In this document: piece by piece, positions 25,929 through 33,395 of the stretch
How the letters are laid out: each line of letters starts with the position of its first letter
How positions within the stretch are numbered: position 1 is the stretch's first letter
Notes under the pieces: model-generated
The model's input: the letters and a program-made list of their open reading frames with translations, nothing else
Told to the model about the DNA's origin: nothing
Database searches by the model: none
Made by a program: the position numbers and the translations under genes
Assembly (NCBI GenBank): GCA_958295495.1
Contig: OY282352.1
Span: 682,001 to 746,000, forward strand
Direction of reading: 5' to 3'
Origin: an uncultured Latescibacterota bacterium
GTDB taxonomy: Bacteria; Latescibacterota; UBA2968; UBA8231
Length of the DNA: 64,000 bases

Positions 25929-26999
25929 ATGGCAGAGCTTGCCGTTTTTCAGAATATAAACCGGGAGATCACGGAGAGGCTGAGAGGTCTCGACGGTATA
26001 AACATCGACGATATCTGGCAATTGAATCAAGCATTTCCAGATATCGCGACTGAAGTGTTGCAGAACGCGGCCCTCAATGGCGATACAGATGTAGCGGAGA
26101 TTGTGGACTGGGTCTGCGGGCAAGACAGCCTGACCAGTCAGAGGACACTTGAGTTGGCATTTGGACAGCCGGCTTTGTGCCTATATAAAGCCGCCCACTT
26201 TTACCTCGAGCTTTTATTTTGGTTCCCTAGCCGGACCGCAATCCATTCGCATAATTTCACCGGTGCATTCCGTGTGCTTCAGGGTTGCTCGCTCCAGATC
26301 GAGTACGATTACCGAGTCGAGGAAGAAGTCTGCCGTCACGTCTATTCCGGCGACCTACGCCCAAGGCACATTGATCTGCTGTCGCCTAGTGACGTGTATG
26401 CCATACGGAGACATGATGCTTTAGTCCATACAGTGGCCCACATGGGCAATCCCTCTCTCACCCTAGTCGCCCGGACGTACTCGGCGAGCAAGACCGTTCC
26501 CCAACTCAACTATTATCGCAACGGCTTGGCGATCGACACTTTCCGTAACCAAATATCGCTGCACCGACAAGCGATGGCACTTGAGGCGCTGTCCAAAGCG
26601 GGACACCCCGACTTTCGGACTCTCTTGCTTCAGTTCCTCCAGCGCGGAGATTTCAATAGGTATTTCCAGACCGTAATGAATCTATCCCACCTCATCAACC
26701 AAGAACTGAAAGAGGAGATTCTGGCGGTCACAGACCCGCTATGGGGGACTTACGGCGAACAGGTCTTCGAGGTTTTGGAGGACAACAGACGGACGAAACA
26801 GTTTTGGGCTAGCGTACCGCGTTTTTCCGACCCCCGAAAACACCTCGACTTAGCCCTTACAGAACTGTTCCGCTCACGGGAAGATCTGATCTGGCTTATG
26901 GAAGCTTGTTATCCCGGCAGGGAAAGCGAATCGCTGTTTGAGGAATGGGGAAAAAAAATGGAACTGTCCTTCGCATCAGGTTTCTGTCGAGCCGTTTGA
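25929..26999 (+). CDS. Cupin-like (cysteine-dioxygenase-type) protein, possible C-terminal frameshift
   Basis: 356 residues. The cupin half-motifs are 'IHSHNFTGAFRVLQG' (H106, H108) and, about 80 residues on, 'LVHTVAHMGNPSLTLVAR'. They resemble the metal-binding beta-barrel of cysteine-dioxygenase-like proteins, with Glu of motif 1 replaced. The C-terminal half is helical and unassigned. It might oxidise Cys or a cofactor of the peptide pathway (inference). ATG 25929 is chosen for the ideal ribosome site (AGGAG, 8 bases upstream). Near the end, an eight-A run (26951-26958) precedes 'MELSFASGFCRAV'. A shift at that run would instead give 'WNCPSHQVSVEPFEFYFKLD' and about 20 more residues, which looks more protein-like, so slippage or a sequence error is possible. 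Confidence 0.7.
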   Translation: MAELAVFQNINREITERLRGLDGINIDDIWQLNQAFPDIATEVLQNAALNGDTDVAEIVDWVCGQDSLTSQRTLELAFGQPALCLYKAAHFYLELLFWFPSRTAIHSHNFTGAFRVLQGCSLQIEYDYRVEEEVCRHVYSGDLRPRHIDLLSPSDVYAIRRHDALVHTVAHMGNPSLTLVARTYSASKTVPQLNYYRNGLAIDTFRNQISLHRQAMALEALSKAGHPDFRTLLLQFLQRGDFNRYFQTVMNLSHLINQELKEEILAVTDPLWGTYGEQVFEVLEDNRRTKQFWASVPRFSDPRKHLDLALTELFRSREDLIWLMEACYPGRESESLFEEWGKKMELSFASGFCRAV

Positions 27000-27238
27000 G
27001 TTCTACTTCAAATTGGATTGGCCAGCAATCTTGGGGAAGGGAGAAGGCGAGACGGTTACATCTTGGCCATGCTCTATACGCTAAAAGGGAGCGACAAACG
27101 TGCCTTCTATTGCGGATTAGTCCGCGAGGCCGCCCTTTATTTGTACAAAGGGTCGTTGCGGGAGAACATCTACTGTCGGACAAAGAATTACGAGAACATG
27201 CCAATCGAAACCTGTCGATTTCAAATATGTAACCAATT
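27000..27238 (+). other. Intergenic region, possible decayed coding sequence
   Basis: About 240 bases without an acceptable gene. The first ~85 bases may be the frame-shifted end of the upstream gene. A short stretch near 27140-27170 encodes 'LYKGSLRENI', close to 'LFKGSLRENI' of the 24169 ABC exporter, and may be a fragment of a second exporter gene or chance. Confidence 0.4.
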
Positions 27239-27868
27239 ATGCTAGACCCTTACAAGCTGGACCTATCGCCTCATCTCAACAATGCCGGCATCGCCTCGGC
27301 TGGACACCGGACCACTGACGGCCTCGACGGGTTGGGCACGACCTTCTGCGTCGAGAGCCTCCCGGCCTCGGGGACGACCATCACCTGCCAGGGAACGCCG
27401 TTTATCTTTCCCGATAAAGGCGATGGCCTAAACGACAACATCGCCTGCGAGGCCCAAGAAATTGCGCTGCCCATAGGAACCTATCGCGCTCTCCACATTC
27501 TGGGCATGTGCGACTGGCGGGCCTTTGAGGAGCCCCTCCGACTAAAAGCTCTCAATGGCACCTACATAGAAACACCCCTCGGGCTCAGCGACGCCTCGCA
27601 CTATCAGGGACTCCAATACGGCGAACACGAGGCCTTGGCCTGTCCGTTGGTCACCCCCGATAGCCTCATTCCCCATGTGGTCCTCTTTGGCATTGACCTA
27701 CCGGATGCCGGCTATGAGATGATGGAAACCCGCATGGACGCTGGAATTTGGCATCAGGTGATTCCCGTAGAGCCACCTCGACCACTTGTGGGCCTCGTGC
27801 TGCCGGATAATCCATCCATGCATCTGTTCGCTTTGACCGTAATCGCGACCGATGAGGCGTCTCTATGA
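27239..27868 (+). CDS. Hypothetical beta-sandwich (jelly-roll-like) protein (209 aa)
   Basis: Cytoplasmic-looking protein starting 'MLDPYKLDLSPHLNNAGIAS'. The phrases 'LSPHLNNAGIAS', 'FIFPDKGDGLNDNIACEAQE' and 'ALPIGTYRALHILGMCDW' recall the jelly-roll module often found at the N-terminus or between domains of glycoside hydrolases ('HFNNDGIS ... PFxFP ... DNV ... LPxGxYxxLHLL'). As a stand-alone protein it may bind a sugar or a peptide part. No catalytic motif is visible. The ribosome site is weak. It overlaps the next gene by 4 bp (ATGA), so the two are translationally coupled and probably act together. Confidence 0.65.
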   Translation: MLDPYKLDLSPHLNNAGIASAGHRTTDGLDGLGTTFCVESLPASGTTITCQGTPFIFPDKGDGLNDNIACEAQEIALPIGTYRALHILGMCDWRAFEEPLRLKALNGTYIETPLGLSDASHYQGLQYGEHEALACPLVTPDSLIPHVVLFGIDLPDAGYEMMETRMDAGIWHQVIPVEPPRPLVGLVLPDNPSMHLFALTVIATDEASL

Positions 27869-28863
27869 AAAAGCTCATTGACGGCATCCCCTTCTGCACC
27901 AACCGGCACTACAACTGCGTCTACGTAGTGTTGGATAGCTTGTTGCGCTTCTATGGCTACGAACCCACCGTGCTCTGTTTTCCCCACTGGGATTTTATCT
28001 ACCTCAAAGACGAGCCGTCTGCCATCCAAGGCCGGAAAATCCCCCTTCCCAAGATACTCAACGCCTTTGGTATCTCACTATTCAACCACAGCGCGAATGA
28101 GGGACCAAGCGCGTGGAATACAGTAAAAAAGTTAATAGATACAGACACCCCTGTGGCCGTCAGCGTAGACGTGTTTCCGCTGGCTCAGGCCGACCTATTT
28201 CCCCGTCAGCACCATGCAGACCACCAGTATATCGCCGCCGGGTACGACGATGAGGCGGCTACTGTCTACCTAGTTGATCCCTCGCCTTGGCAGCCTTCCG
28301 CACGAAGTATCCCACTCAATCTGTTCCTCACCAGTTGGGACACGAGCGCGATTCTTGGGGGGGGACAGGATCGATACAACTGGACTTGGCTGAAGGTGCC
28401 GGCTCAGCGTCGTACTTTAAATCCTCGACAGGTGTCTGCTATCTTGCAGCGCAATCTCAAAAGCATGTCGGCCTCCAGCGACCAAACACATCTCTTCGTG
28501 GGCCTGAAAGGGATTGAGCAACTCGCCGAGGCTACTAGGGTCTGGGCGGGATACGAAAAGCCGCTCCTCAAAGTACACCTGAGGCGATATGGGAAGCAAC
28601 TCTTAGAGATCGCCTTGATCCGCGAAGGCCATGGCCACTTTCTTCGCCATATCAGTCCGGTCTGCGACCACCCGGGTTTGGTGTCCCTAGGTCGGGAATT
28701 CGGGGTGATTTCTCAAAGCTGGTTTGTGGCGAAAAACTTGTGCTTCAAAGGCGCGGTTAAAGAAACGGCCAGCGTAGTGCCTCGCATTCAGGCCCGGCTC
28801 CGCGAAATCGCCGCCCGGGAACGGACAGCCTTGGCAACCCTAACAGAAATGATGGGCCTGTAG
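27865..28863 (+). CDS. BtrH-like acyltransferase (butirosin biosynthesis H N-domain type, 332 aa)
   Basis: Starts with a papain-like segment: Cys18 in 'HYNCVYVVLDSLL', His120 in 'HHADHQYIAAGYDDE' and Asp138 in 'VYLVDPSPW', the layout of BtrH and related C39-like proteins. In the butirosin pathway BtrH transfers an acyl chain from an acyl-carrier protein to an aminoglycoside (established, from memory). The helical C-terminal half (about 180-332) corresponds to the usual partner domain. With a carrier-like protein at 21443 in the same run, acyl transfer to the peptide or a linked sugar is a plausible role (inference). It is the last intact gene of the island; a REP-like palindrome and gene fragments follow. 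Confidence 0.75.
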   Translation: MKKLIDGIPFCTNRHYNCVYVVLDSLLRFYGYEPTVLCFPHWDFIYLKDEPSAIQGRKIPLPKILNAFGISLFNHSANEGPSAWNTVKKLIDTDTPVAVSVDVFPLAQADLFPRQHHADHQYIAAGYDDEAATVYLVDPSPWQPSARSIPLNLFLTSWDTSAILGGGQDRYNWTWLKVPAQRRTLNPRQVSAILQRNLKSMSASSDQTHLFVGLKGIEQLAEATRVWAGYEKPLLKVHLRRYGKQLLEIALIREGHGHFLRHISPVCDHPGLVSLGREFGVISQSWFVAKNLCFKGAVKETASVVPRIQARLREIAARERTALATLTEMMGL

Positions 28864-28929
28864 ACGAGTTGGTCCCCGACTACTAGACAAATCCCCTTCA
28901 CCTCGGGATAGTAAACCTCTAGGAGCTTG

Positions 28930-28967
28930 GGAACGCGGATATCGCAGGCTCGAAAAGCAGGCGTTCC
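28930..28967. repeat. REP-like palindromic element, copy 2
   Basis: ggaacgcggatatcgcaggc then tcgaaaagcaggcgttcc; the ends (ggaacgc / gcgttcc) pair perfectly over 7 bp. Almost identical to the element at 29297 and related to 19404. Confidence 0.8.
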
Positions 28968-28973
28968 GTTTTT

Positions 28974-29112
28974 CATTCACGTCCACCCCAACGGCCGCTT
29001 CTTCTACGGGTCCAACCGCGGCCACGATTCCATTGCCGTCTATGCCATCGACCAAGACACCGGCCAGCTCACGCCTACCGGCCACAAGGCCGAAGTCGGC
29101 ACACCCGTGTGC
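28974..29112 (+). pseudogene. Fragment of a lactonase (6-phosphogluconolactonase-like) gene
   Basis: An open stretch encodes '[20 protein letters not shown]' followed by '[19 protein letters not shown]'. This is the typical repeated blade of the seven-bladed lactonase family ('[18 protein letters not shown]'). Only about 45 residues of a ~350-residue protein remain, with no start, directly abutting the REP-like element on the left and the ECF-gene repeat on the right. Confidence 0.75.
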
Positions 29113-29128
29113 CACAAGTTCATTCCGG

Positions 29129-29290
29129 TTTTTTAATTTTGCCTCCGCTGGACGTCTTTATTTATAGAAGGGTTGAATACCTATGGATGACTTCACACTT
29201 CGTCGAGTGCTGCCTAACAGGCAACGCGCAAACCTTTGAGCCGCTCGTCCGGCACTACCAGAACGCGGCCTTTGCCACGGCCTTAGGCTA
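29129..29290 (+). pseudogene. Direct repeat, copy 2: truncated, frameshifted start of the ECF sigma gene
   Basis: Copy of 12669-12840. It keeps the upstream sequence, the ATG and codons for 'NAQTFEPLVRHYQNAAFATA', but lost 8 bases just after the start (frameshift) and stops matching after about 40 codons, where a REP-like element begins. It cannot encode a sigma factor. With copy 1 it brackets the 12.7-29.1 kb segment. Confidence 0.9.
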
Positions 29291-29296
29291 CGCTTG

Positions 29297-29334
29297 GGAG
29301 CGCGGATATCGCAGGCTCGAAAAGCAGGCGTTCC
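29297..29334. repeat. REP-like palindromic element, copy 3
   Basis: ggagcgcggatatcgcaggc then tcgaaaagcaggcgttcc; one base differs from the 28930 copy (G-T pair in the stem). It is followed by 'gtttttgatagg', as is the 19404 copy (ggttttgatagg), so the repeat unit may extend beyond the palindrome. Confidence 0.8.
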
Positions 29335-29385
29335 GTTTTTGATAGGTATTTGAAGAGGCCCTAACCCAACGGAAGGAGGACGCAC

Positions 29386-29520
29386 ATGGAGGGGTATCGC
29401 CACAACAACTGGAAAAGCTGGTTCGCCGACGTGGGATTCATCTACCTCATTGTCGTGGGCGTCGTGAGCGTGAGTTTTCTGCTCTTGGGATGCTTGCAGA
29501 TGTTATCGCCCGTGTTTTGA
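29386..29520 (+). CDS. Small single-helix membrane protein (44 aa)
   Basis: MEGYRHNNWKSWFADVGF followed by a hydrophobic helix ('IYLIVVGVVSVSFLLLGCLQ') and a short tail. The ribosome site is strong (GGAAGGAGG about 6 bases upstream). No family is recognised. It lies alone among decayed genes. Confidence 0.5.
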   Translation: MEGYRHNNWKSWFADVGFIYLIVVGVVSVSFLLLGCLQMLSPVF

Positions 29521-29526
29521 GGTACC

Positions 29527-29928
29527 CTTGGTTGATTGAGCCGACCCTCGAACGGGTCGCCGTGCCGCGCAAAGGACGGGGGCGGCCCCGGAAAAAGCCG
29601 CGCCGGTTGATCTACAACAAGGCCGCCGATTCCGACCCGCTGCGAGCACGCTTGGCACGATGGGGGATTGAGTTGATCTGCCCGCATCGGAAAAACGAAA
29701 AAAGTCGCCGACGCAAGACGGACGACCCTTGCGCCGCTACAAGAGACGATGGAAGGTCGAACGCACCTTCGCATGATGGAAAAATTTCCGACGACTGGTG
29801 GTACGATGGGAATATCATATCAAGATGTATCAAGCCTTTGTCAATGTCGCCTGTCTGATGGTCATACTAAGACAGTTACGAAACCGCTTCTACTCACTCT
29901 CGGAGCGGCCTGGAAACCCATGCCCTTA
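29527..29928 (+). pseudogene. IS5-family transposase remnant (3' part)
   Basis: Encodes '[20 protein letters not shown]' and 'ICPHRKN', then after a frameshift near 29700 '[14 protein letters not shown]', an in-frame TGA, then 'WKNFRRLVVRWEYHIKMYQA' and 'FVNVACLMVILRQL'. This is the C-terminal catalytic region of IS5-type transposases ('[16 protein letters not shown]'). The 5' half, frame and inverted repeats are lost. Confidence 0.85.
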
Positions 29929-29968
29929 ACCTCACTGCCTATCCCCACCTAAATAAGGAGACTATGTC

Positions 29969-31060
29969 ATGAAGCATGAAGCATTTATTGCTTTTTTAGC
30001 TTGGCTTTTCTTGATCCTAGCCTGCAAGGATTATGGAAAAAAGATAAGCGGCCCAGAATATCCACAGATAGTAGTTCGGGCCCGCCTGTATTGGGAAATT
30101 GACGGAGGCATCACCGAAGGTGCCGACCTTAACATTAGAGTCGGTCAGCAGGCGAAGATGGTGGCGGTGTTCGATGCCCGCCCATCCGGCACGTTTACAT
30201 TCAAGGTCTACGAGGCGGACTGGGATCCGTCTGGTGATCAGCTTATAACCGACGACACGGTTCCTCCAGAGACCGTATCGACATCTGCTGCCAACGTAGA
30301 GCAAGATGGCAGCCAATACAAACTGTCGGTGTGGTGGACAGCTGTCTTTCAGGTCGGGGAAGAGATAGTTTCTCCTGATCAGGCGGACTACTATTTCACC
30401 GTTGAGCAAGATGGGCAGGTGCTTCGGAGCATGTTGGAGGACGCTAACGCACGTACTGACAACAAGGTGGCTCCTTTGCTCAATGTAGACAATGTAGAGC
30501 TAGGTGTTGGTGAGGCAGCCAAAAAAGACCGGATATTAGAGGTGTTGTTCCGTTTAGGATCAGGTGAAGCTGACGCAAAGACCAACCATGATTACAATGA
30601 CTATGGGAATTGCCCTCCTATGTTCAATTGTGATAAAGATACGGGCTTCAAAAGCTATCGAGGCGGTCATTCAGGATGGGACGTCGAGAATAACGTAAGA
30701 AACGCACGGTTTTATTCTTTGACAGCCGGGGAAATTGTTAATGTAAGCGATCTGAACACCATCGCTATTTACGACGCTACGAATCGCAAGACCACAGTGT
30801 ATCTTCATGCTTCAGAGGTGGAACAAAGTATCAAAGACAAAGCAGAGTCCACACAGAAAGGCTCTGTTCGTGTAGGTGATTTTTTAGGAAGACAGGGAGA
30901 AAAAGGGGTTGCTACTGGCCCTCATGTGCATATTGAAGTCAGAGAGGGAAAAACAAATCTTGGATCTTTCGGCGCTGGTGCGACTGATGACGCTGCGCGG
31001 AAGAACCCAAGCATAGATCCAATTGATTATCTCTACGAATCGGTGCAGGAGGCAAAGTAG
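29969..31060 (+). CDS. Lipoprotein with M23 (LytM-type) peptidase domain (363 aa)
   Basis: Lipoprotein signal 'FLAWLFLILACKDYG' with Cys19 as the lipidation site. Residues ~30-190 are beta-rich and unassigned. The C-terminal ~130 residues form an M23 zinc peptidase: 'GGHSGWDVEN' (H234, D238), 'VYLHASE' (H280) and 'ATGPHVHIEVREG' (H319, H321), with 'FYSLTAGEIVNVS' and 'VRVGDFLGRQGEKG' as the usual strands. All zinc ligands and the catalytic His are present, so it may cut peptidoglycan cross-bridges or other peptides at the envelope. Ribosome site (aataaggag) is good. Codon usage is AT-richer than the flanking transporter genes, and it sits between two transposase remnants, so it was probably acquired. 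Confidence 0.87.
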   Translation: MKHEAFIAFLAWLFLILACKDYGKKISGPEYPQIVVRARLYWEIDGGITEGADLNIRVGQQAKMVAVFDARPSGTFTFKVYEADWDPSGDQLITDDTVPPETVSTSAANVEQDGSQYKLSVWWTAVFQVGEEIVSPDQADYYFTVEQDGQVLRSMLEDANARTDNKVAPLLNVDNVELGVGEAAKKDRILEVLFRLGSGEADAKTNHDYNDYGNCPPMFNCDKDTGFKSYRGGHSGWDVENNVRNARFYSLTAGEIVNVSDLNTIAIYDATNRKTTVYLHASEVEQSIKDKAESTQKGSVRVGDFLGRQGEKGVATGPHVHIEVREGKTNLGSFGAGATDDAARKNPSIDPIDYLYESVQEAK

Positions 31061-31109
31061 CAGAGCCCAGGGCCGACCGCCGTTGAAGAAGATGGTTCTT
31101 TGCTGATTA

Positions 31110-32018
31110 ACTGACGTTACGCAGCTCATCCTTTTCGGTTATCTTGCCGGTATGGACAAACAACTCTTAGAATTGTACAGCGATTATCTGCTCAGTTCGT
31201 TTGGGGCCCCTACCGCGACCGGCTTATCGGCGTTGGTCGAAGGGGCGGTCAGCCATGATCAGGTGACACGCTTTCTTTCGAGTGCGGACTATGATGCGAA
31301 AATCCTGTGGCAGCCGATCAAGCCGATGGTACGGTCCATCCAACAGGACGATGGGTGCTGCTCTTCGATGATACGATCCAAAGAAAAGCCCCATACTTAT
31401 TGAGCGTAGCCGAAATACCGATGAGAATGACGTAATCTGTTGGCACTATGATCATAGCCAAAACCGTTCGGTCAAGGGCCTCAATCTCCTCCTTCATTCG
31501 CCAGACCCTCCATACACACTTCGTCGTCGCCCTCGAATCCAATAGGACCGTCGCCTTGAGCTATGAACAGAAACGTCAAGGGGCCTTCGCGCGCATAGAT
31601 GCCTGCGATTTGCCCGAACACCATCCGGTGCAAGGCTGGATAAAAGGCTTGGATTTTCCCGTCCTTTTACACCGGCAGGTTTTTACGAACAAAGACGGAA
31701 GCACCGGCACACTGTATCTGGCGTGCAGTGATCTAACCTGTGATGGACCCACCCTCGAAGCAATCTACCAGAAACGGTGGAACGTCGAGACGTTTCATAA
31801 AACGCTCCAGTCCCATGCCGCCTTAGCTAAGTCGCCGACGAAACGCGAACGTACGCAAAGCAATCACTGTTTTATGGCCCTATATGCGGCCGGTCGTTTG
31901 GAGAGCTTGCGGATCAAACATCGACTCAATCACGTTGCCTTGCGGTCTCGACTCTATCTCAAGGCCATTCGATGTGCCTTCGATGAACTACAAAGGCTGA
32001 AAACTGCGTAACGTCAGT
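31110..32018 (+). mobile_element. Defective insertion sequence with 15-bp perfect inverted repeats
   Basis: actgacgttacgcag at 31110-31124 and ctgcgtaacgtcagt at 32004-32018 are perfect inverted repeats. They flank a broken DDE transposase gene. The element is about 0.9 kb, shorter than an intact element of this type would need for a full transposase. No clear target duplication is visible. Confidence 0.85.
31152..32011 (+). pseudogene. IS4-like DDE transposase, frameshifted and internally deleted
   Basis: N-terminal part 'MDKQLLELYSDYLLSSFGAP' to 'QPIKPMVRSIQQDDG', then two frame changes ('LLFDDTIQRKAPY', 'TDENDVICWHYDHSQNRSVK'), a deletion near 31480, and an intact C-terminal part with 'AIYQKRWNVETFHKTLQSHA' and 'TQSNHCFMALYAAGRLESL'. 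The Y-x2-R-x3-E pattern is of the IS4-like group. The middle of the catalytic core is missing, so it cannot transpose on its own. Confidence 0.85.
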
Positions 32019-32060
32019 GGGTAAGAAAACAAGCTTTCAGGTCGCACAGGAAAATCATAG

Positions 32061-33395
32061 ATGCACAGAATATCGTATGGGGTCTGGGCTTTCTTCTTGG
32101 CTTTGACCGAGGTCCGAGCCGAAACCACCCTCGACTTACCTTATTGCCTCGACGAGGCGATGGGACGCAACCGGGCACTGCTCCAAGCCCGCGAGGCCAT
32201 CCACCAAATCGAAGGCCACCGGATCGTGGTTCGTTCGCGCTTTATGCCCCACCTCGACTTGACCGCCTCGTACGACGCCCCGCGCCCCAGCCTCGCCGAT
32301 AGCACGACCGACGACCAATTTGGCAGCACCCTGCGCTTTTCTCAGCGCCTGTTCGAGTTCGGCCCGCACTTTGCCCAGGAAGTGCAAGTCCGCGAGGCCC
32401 TGCGTCAGGCGGTCTATGCGTACGAGGCTTTAGTCTATCAGGAGCTCGCCCAAGTCTGGGCGCTCTTTCACCTGATCGTACTCCAGGACCGCCAACTCGC
32501 CCTCCGCCGCGCGTCGCGCGACGACTTCCAAGCCGCTCTCGTCCGCGAGCAAGCCCGCTTTGACCGCCAGCTCGCCACGGAAAGCGACCGGCTTAACGCC
32601 CAGCTCAACGTGCTCGACGAAGAGCTGGCCATCAACAACCTCGAACGCGCCCAATTCAACAACAAAATGGATCTCTTGCGCCGGATCGGTCAGCCCATTG
32701 GCACCGATATTCACCTCGCGGGCGCTGCGGTGGAATGGGCCATTGAGCAAGACCGCGCCGTCGAGTTGGCCCTGGCAAACAGCGTGGCCCTAACCCTAAC
32801 CCGCGCGCAGTTCAAGGAACAAAAACGGGTGGTGCGCGAAGTCGCTTGGGAATATGCTCCCGATCTTACTCTCAACGTCGGCGTCCAAGATGGCGCAGGC
32901 CAGCGCAAGGCCCAGCTAGCGCTCGACAAGCAAGGCCCCACGTGGGGCCTAGACCTATCTTCGGAGTTAGCCCTGCGCGACAGAACGCCGCCCGCTGTGG
33001 CCGATGAAACGCGCTGGTCAGCCCACGTCGAAGCGCGGCTCCCCATTTTTGCCGGTGCGCGGTTCGGTCGCAAGGTGCAAGAAAAAGCCCGCCTGCGCCA
33101 GCTTGAAATCGCCCTGCGCGCCCTGCGCGCCGAGACCGAGCTCAACGTGCGCCAAGCCTACCAGCAGGTGCTCGAAGCCGAGGGCCGCCAGCGCATCCAA
33201 GCCGAGCGCGTCAAAATCGCCCGCCGCCGCCTCGAAATCAGCCAGATACTCAAGGAGCAAGGGGACGTAAATGAGCATTTGCTCGAAACCTTCCGCAATC
33301 AATTTTTCGCCATCCAAGATCAGCTCTTTAAGAACCAAGAGACCTTCATACGGCGCCGTGCGGCCTTGCGGCGTCAGATGGGGCATTTTGAATGA
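32061..33395 (+). CDS. TolC-family outer membrane efflux protein (444 aa)
   Basis: Signal peptide 'ISYGVWAFFLALTEVRA', then the TolC start 'LDLPYCLDEAMGRNRALLQA'. Two repeats of long coiled-coil helices with beta-barrel segments follow ('DQFGSTLRFSQRLFEFGPHF' and 'VEARLPIFAGARFGRKVQEK'). The length and duplicated structure match the TolC/outer membrane factor family, which forms trimeric channels. It starts a tight operon: the next gene overlaps by 4 bp. It is the only outer-membrane factor in the window and could serve both the local permease (36734) and the adaptor-based pump at 4034. Confidence 0.92.
   Translation: MHRISYGVWAFFLALTEVRAETTLDLPYCLDEAMGRNRALLQAREAIHQIEGHRIVVRSRFMPHLDLTASYDAPRPSLADSTTDDQFGSTLRFSQRLFEFGPHFAQEVQVREALRQAVYAYEALVYQELAQVWALFHLIVLQDRQLALRRASRDDFQAALVREQARFDRQLATESDRLNAQLNVLDEELAINNLERAQFNNKMDLLRRIGQPIGTDIHLAGAAVEWAIEQDRAVELALANSVALTLTRAQFKEQKRVVREVAWEYAPDLTLNVGVQDGAGQRKAQLALDKQGPTWGLDLSSELALRDRTPPAVADETRWSAHVEARLPIFAGARFGRKVQEKARLRQLEIALRALRAETELNVRQAYQQVLEAEGRQRIQAERVKIARRRLEISQILKEQGDVNEHLLETFRNQFFAIQDQLFKNQETFIRRRAALRRQMGHFE

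Noticed and set aside
27119..27170. Stretch resembling 'LFKGSLRENI' of the ABC exporter
   Set aside because: Only about 10 residues match; too short to call a second exporter fragment.
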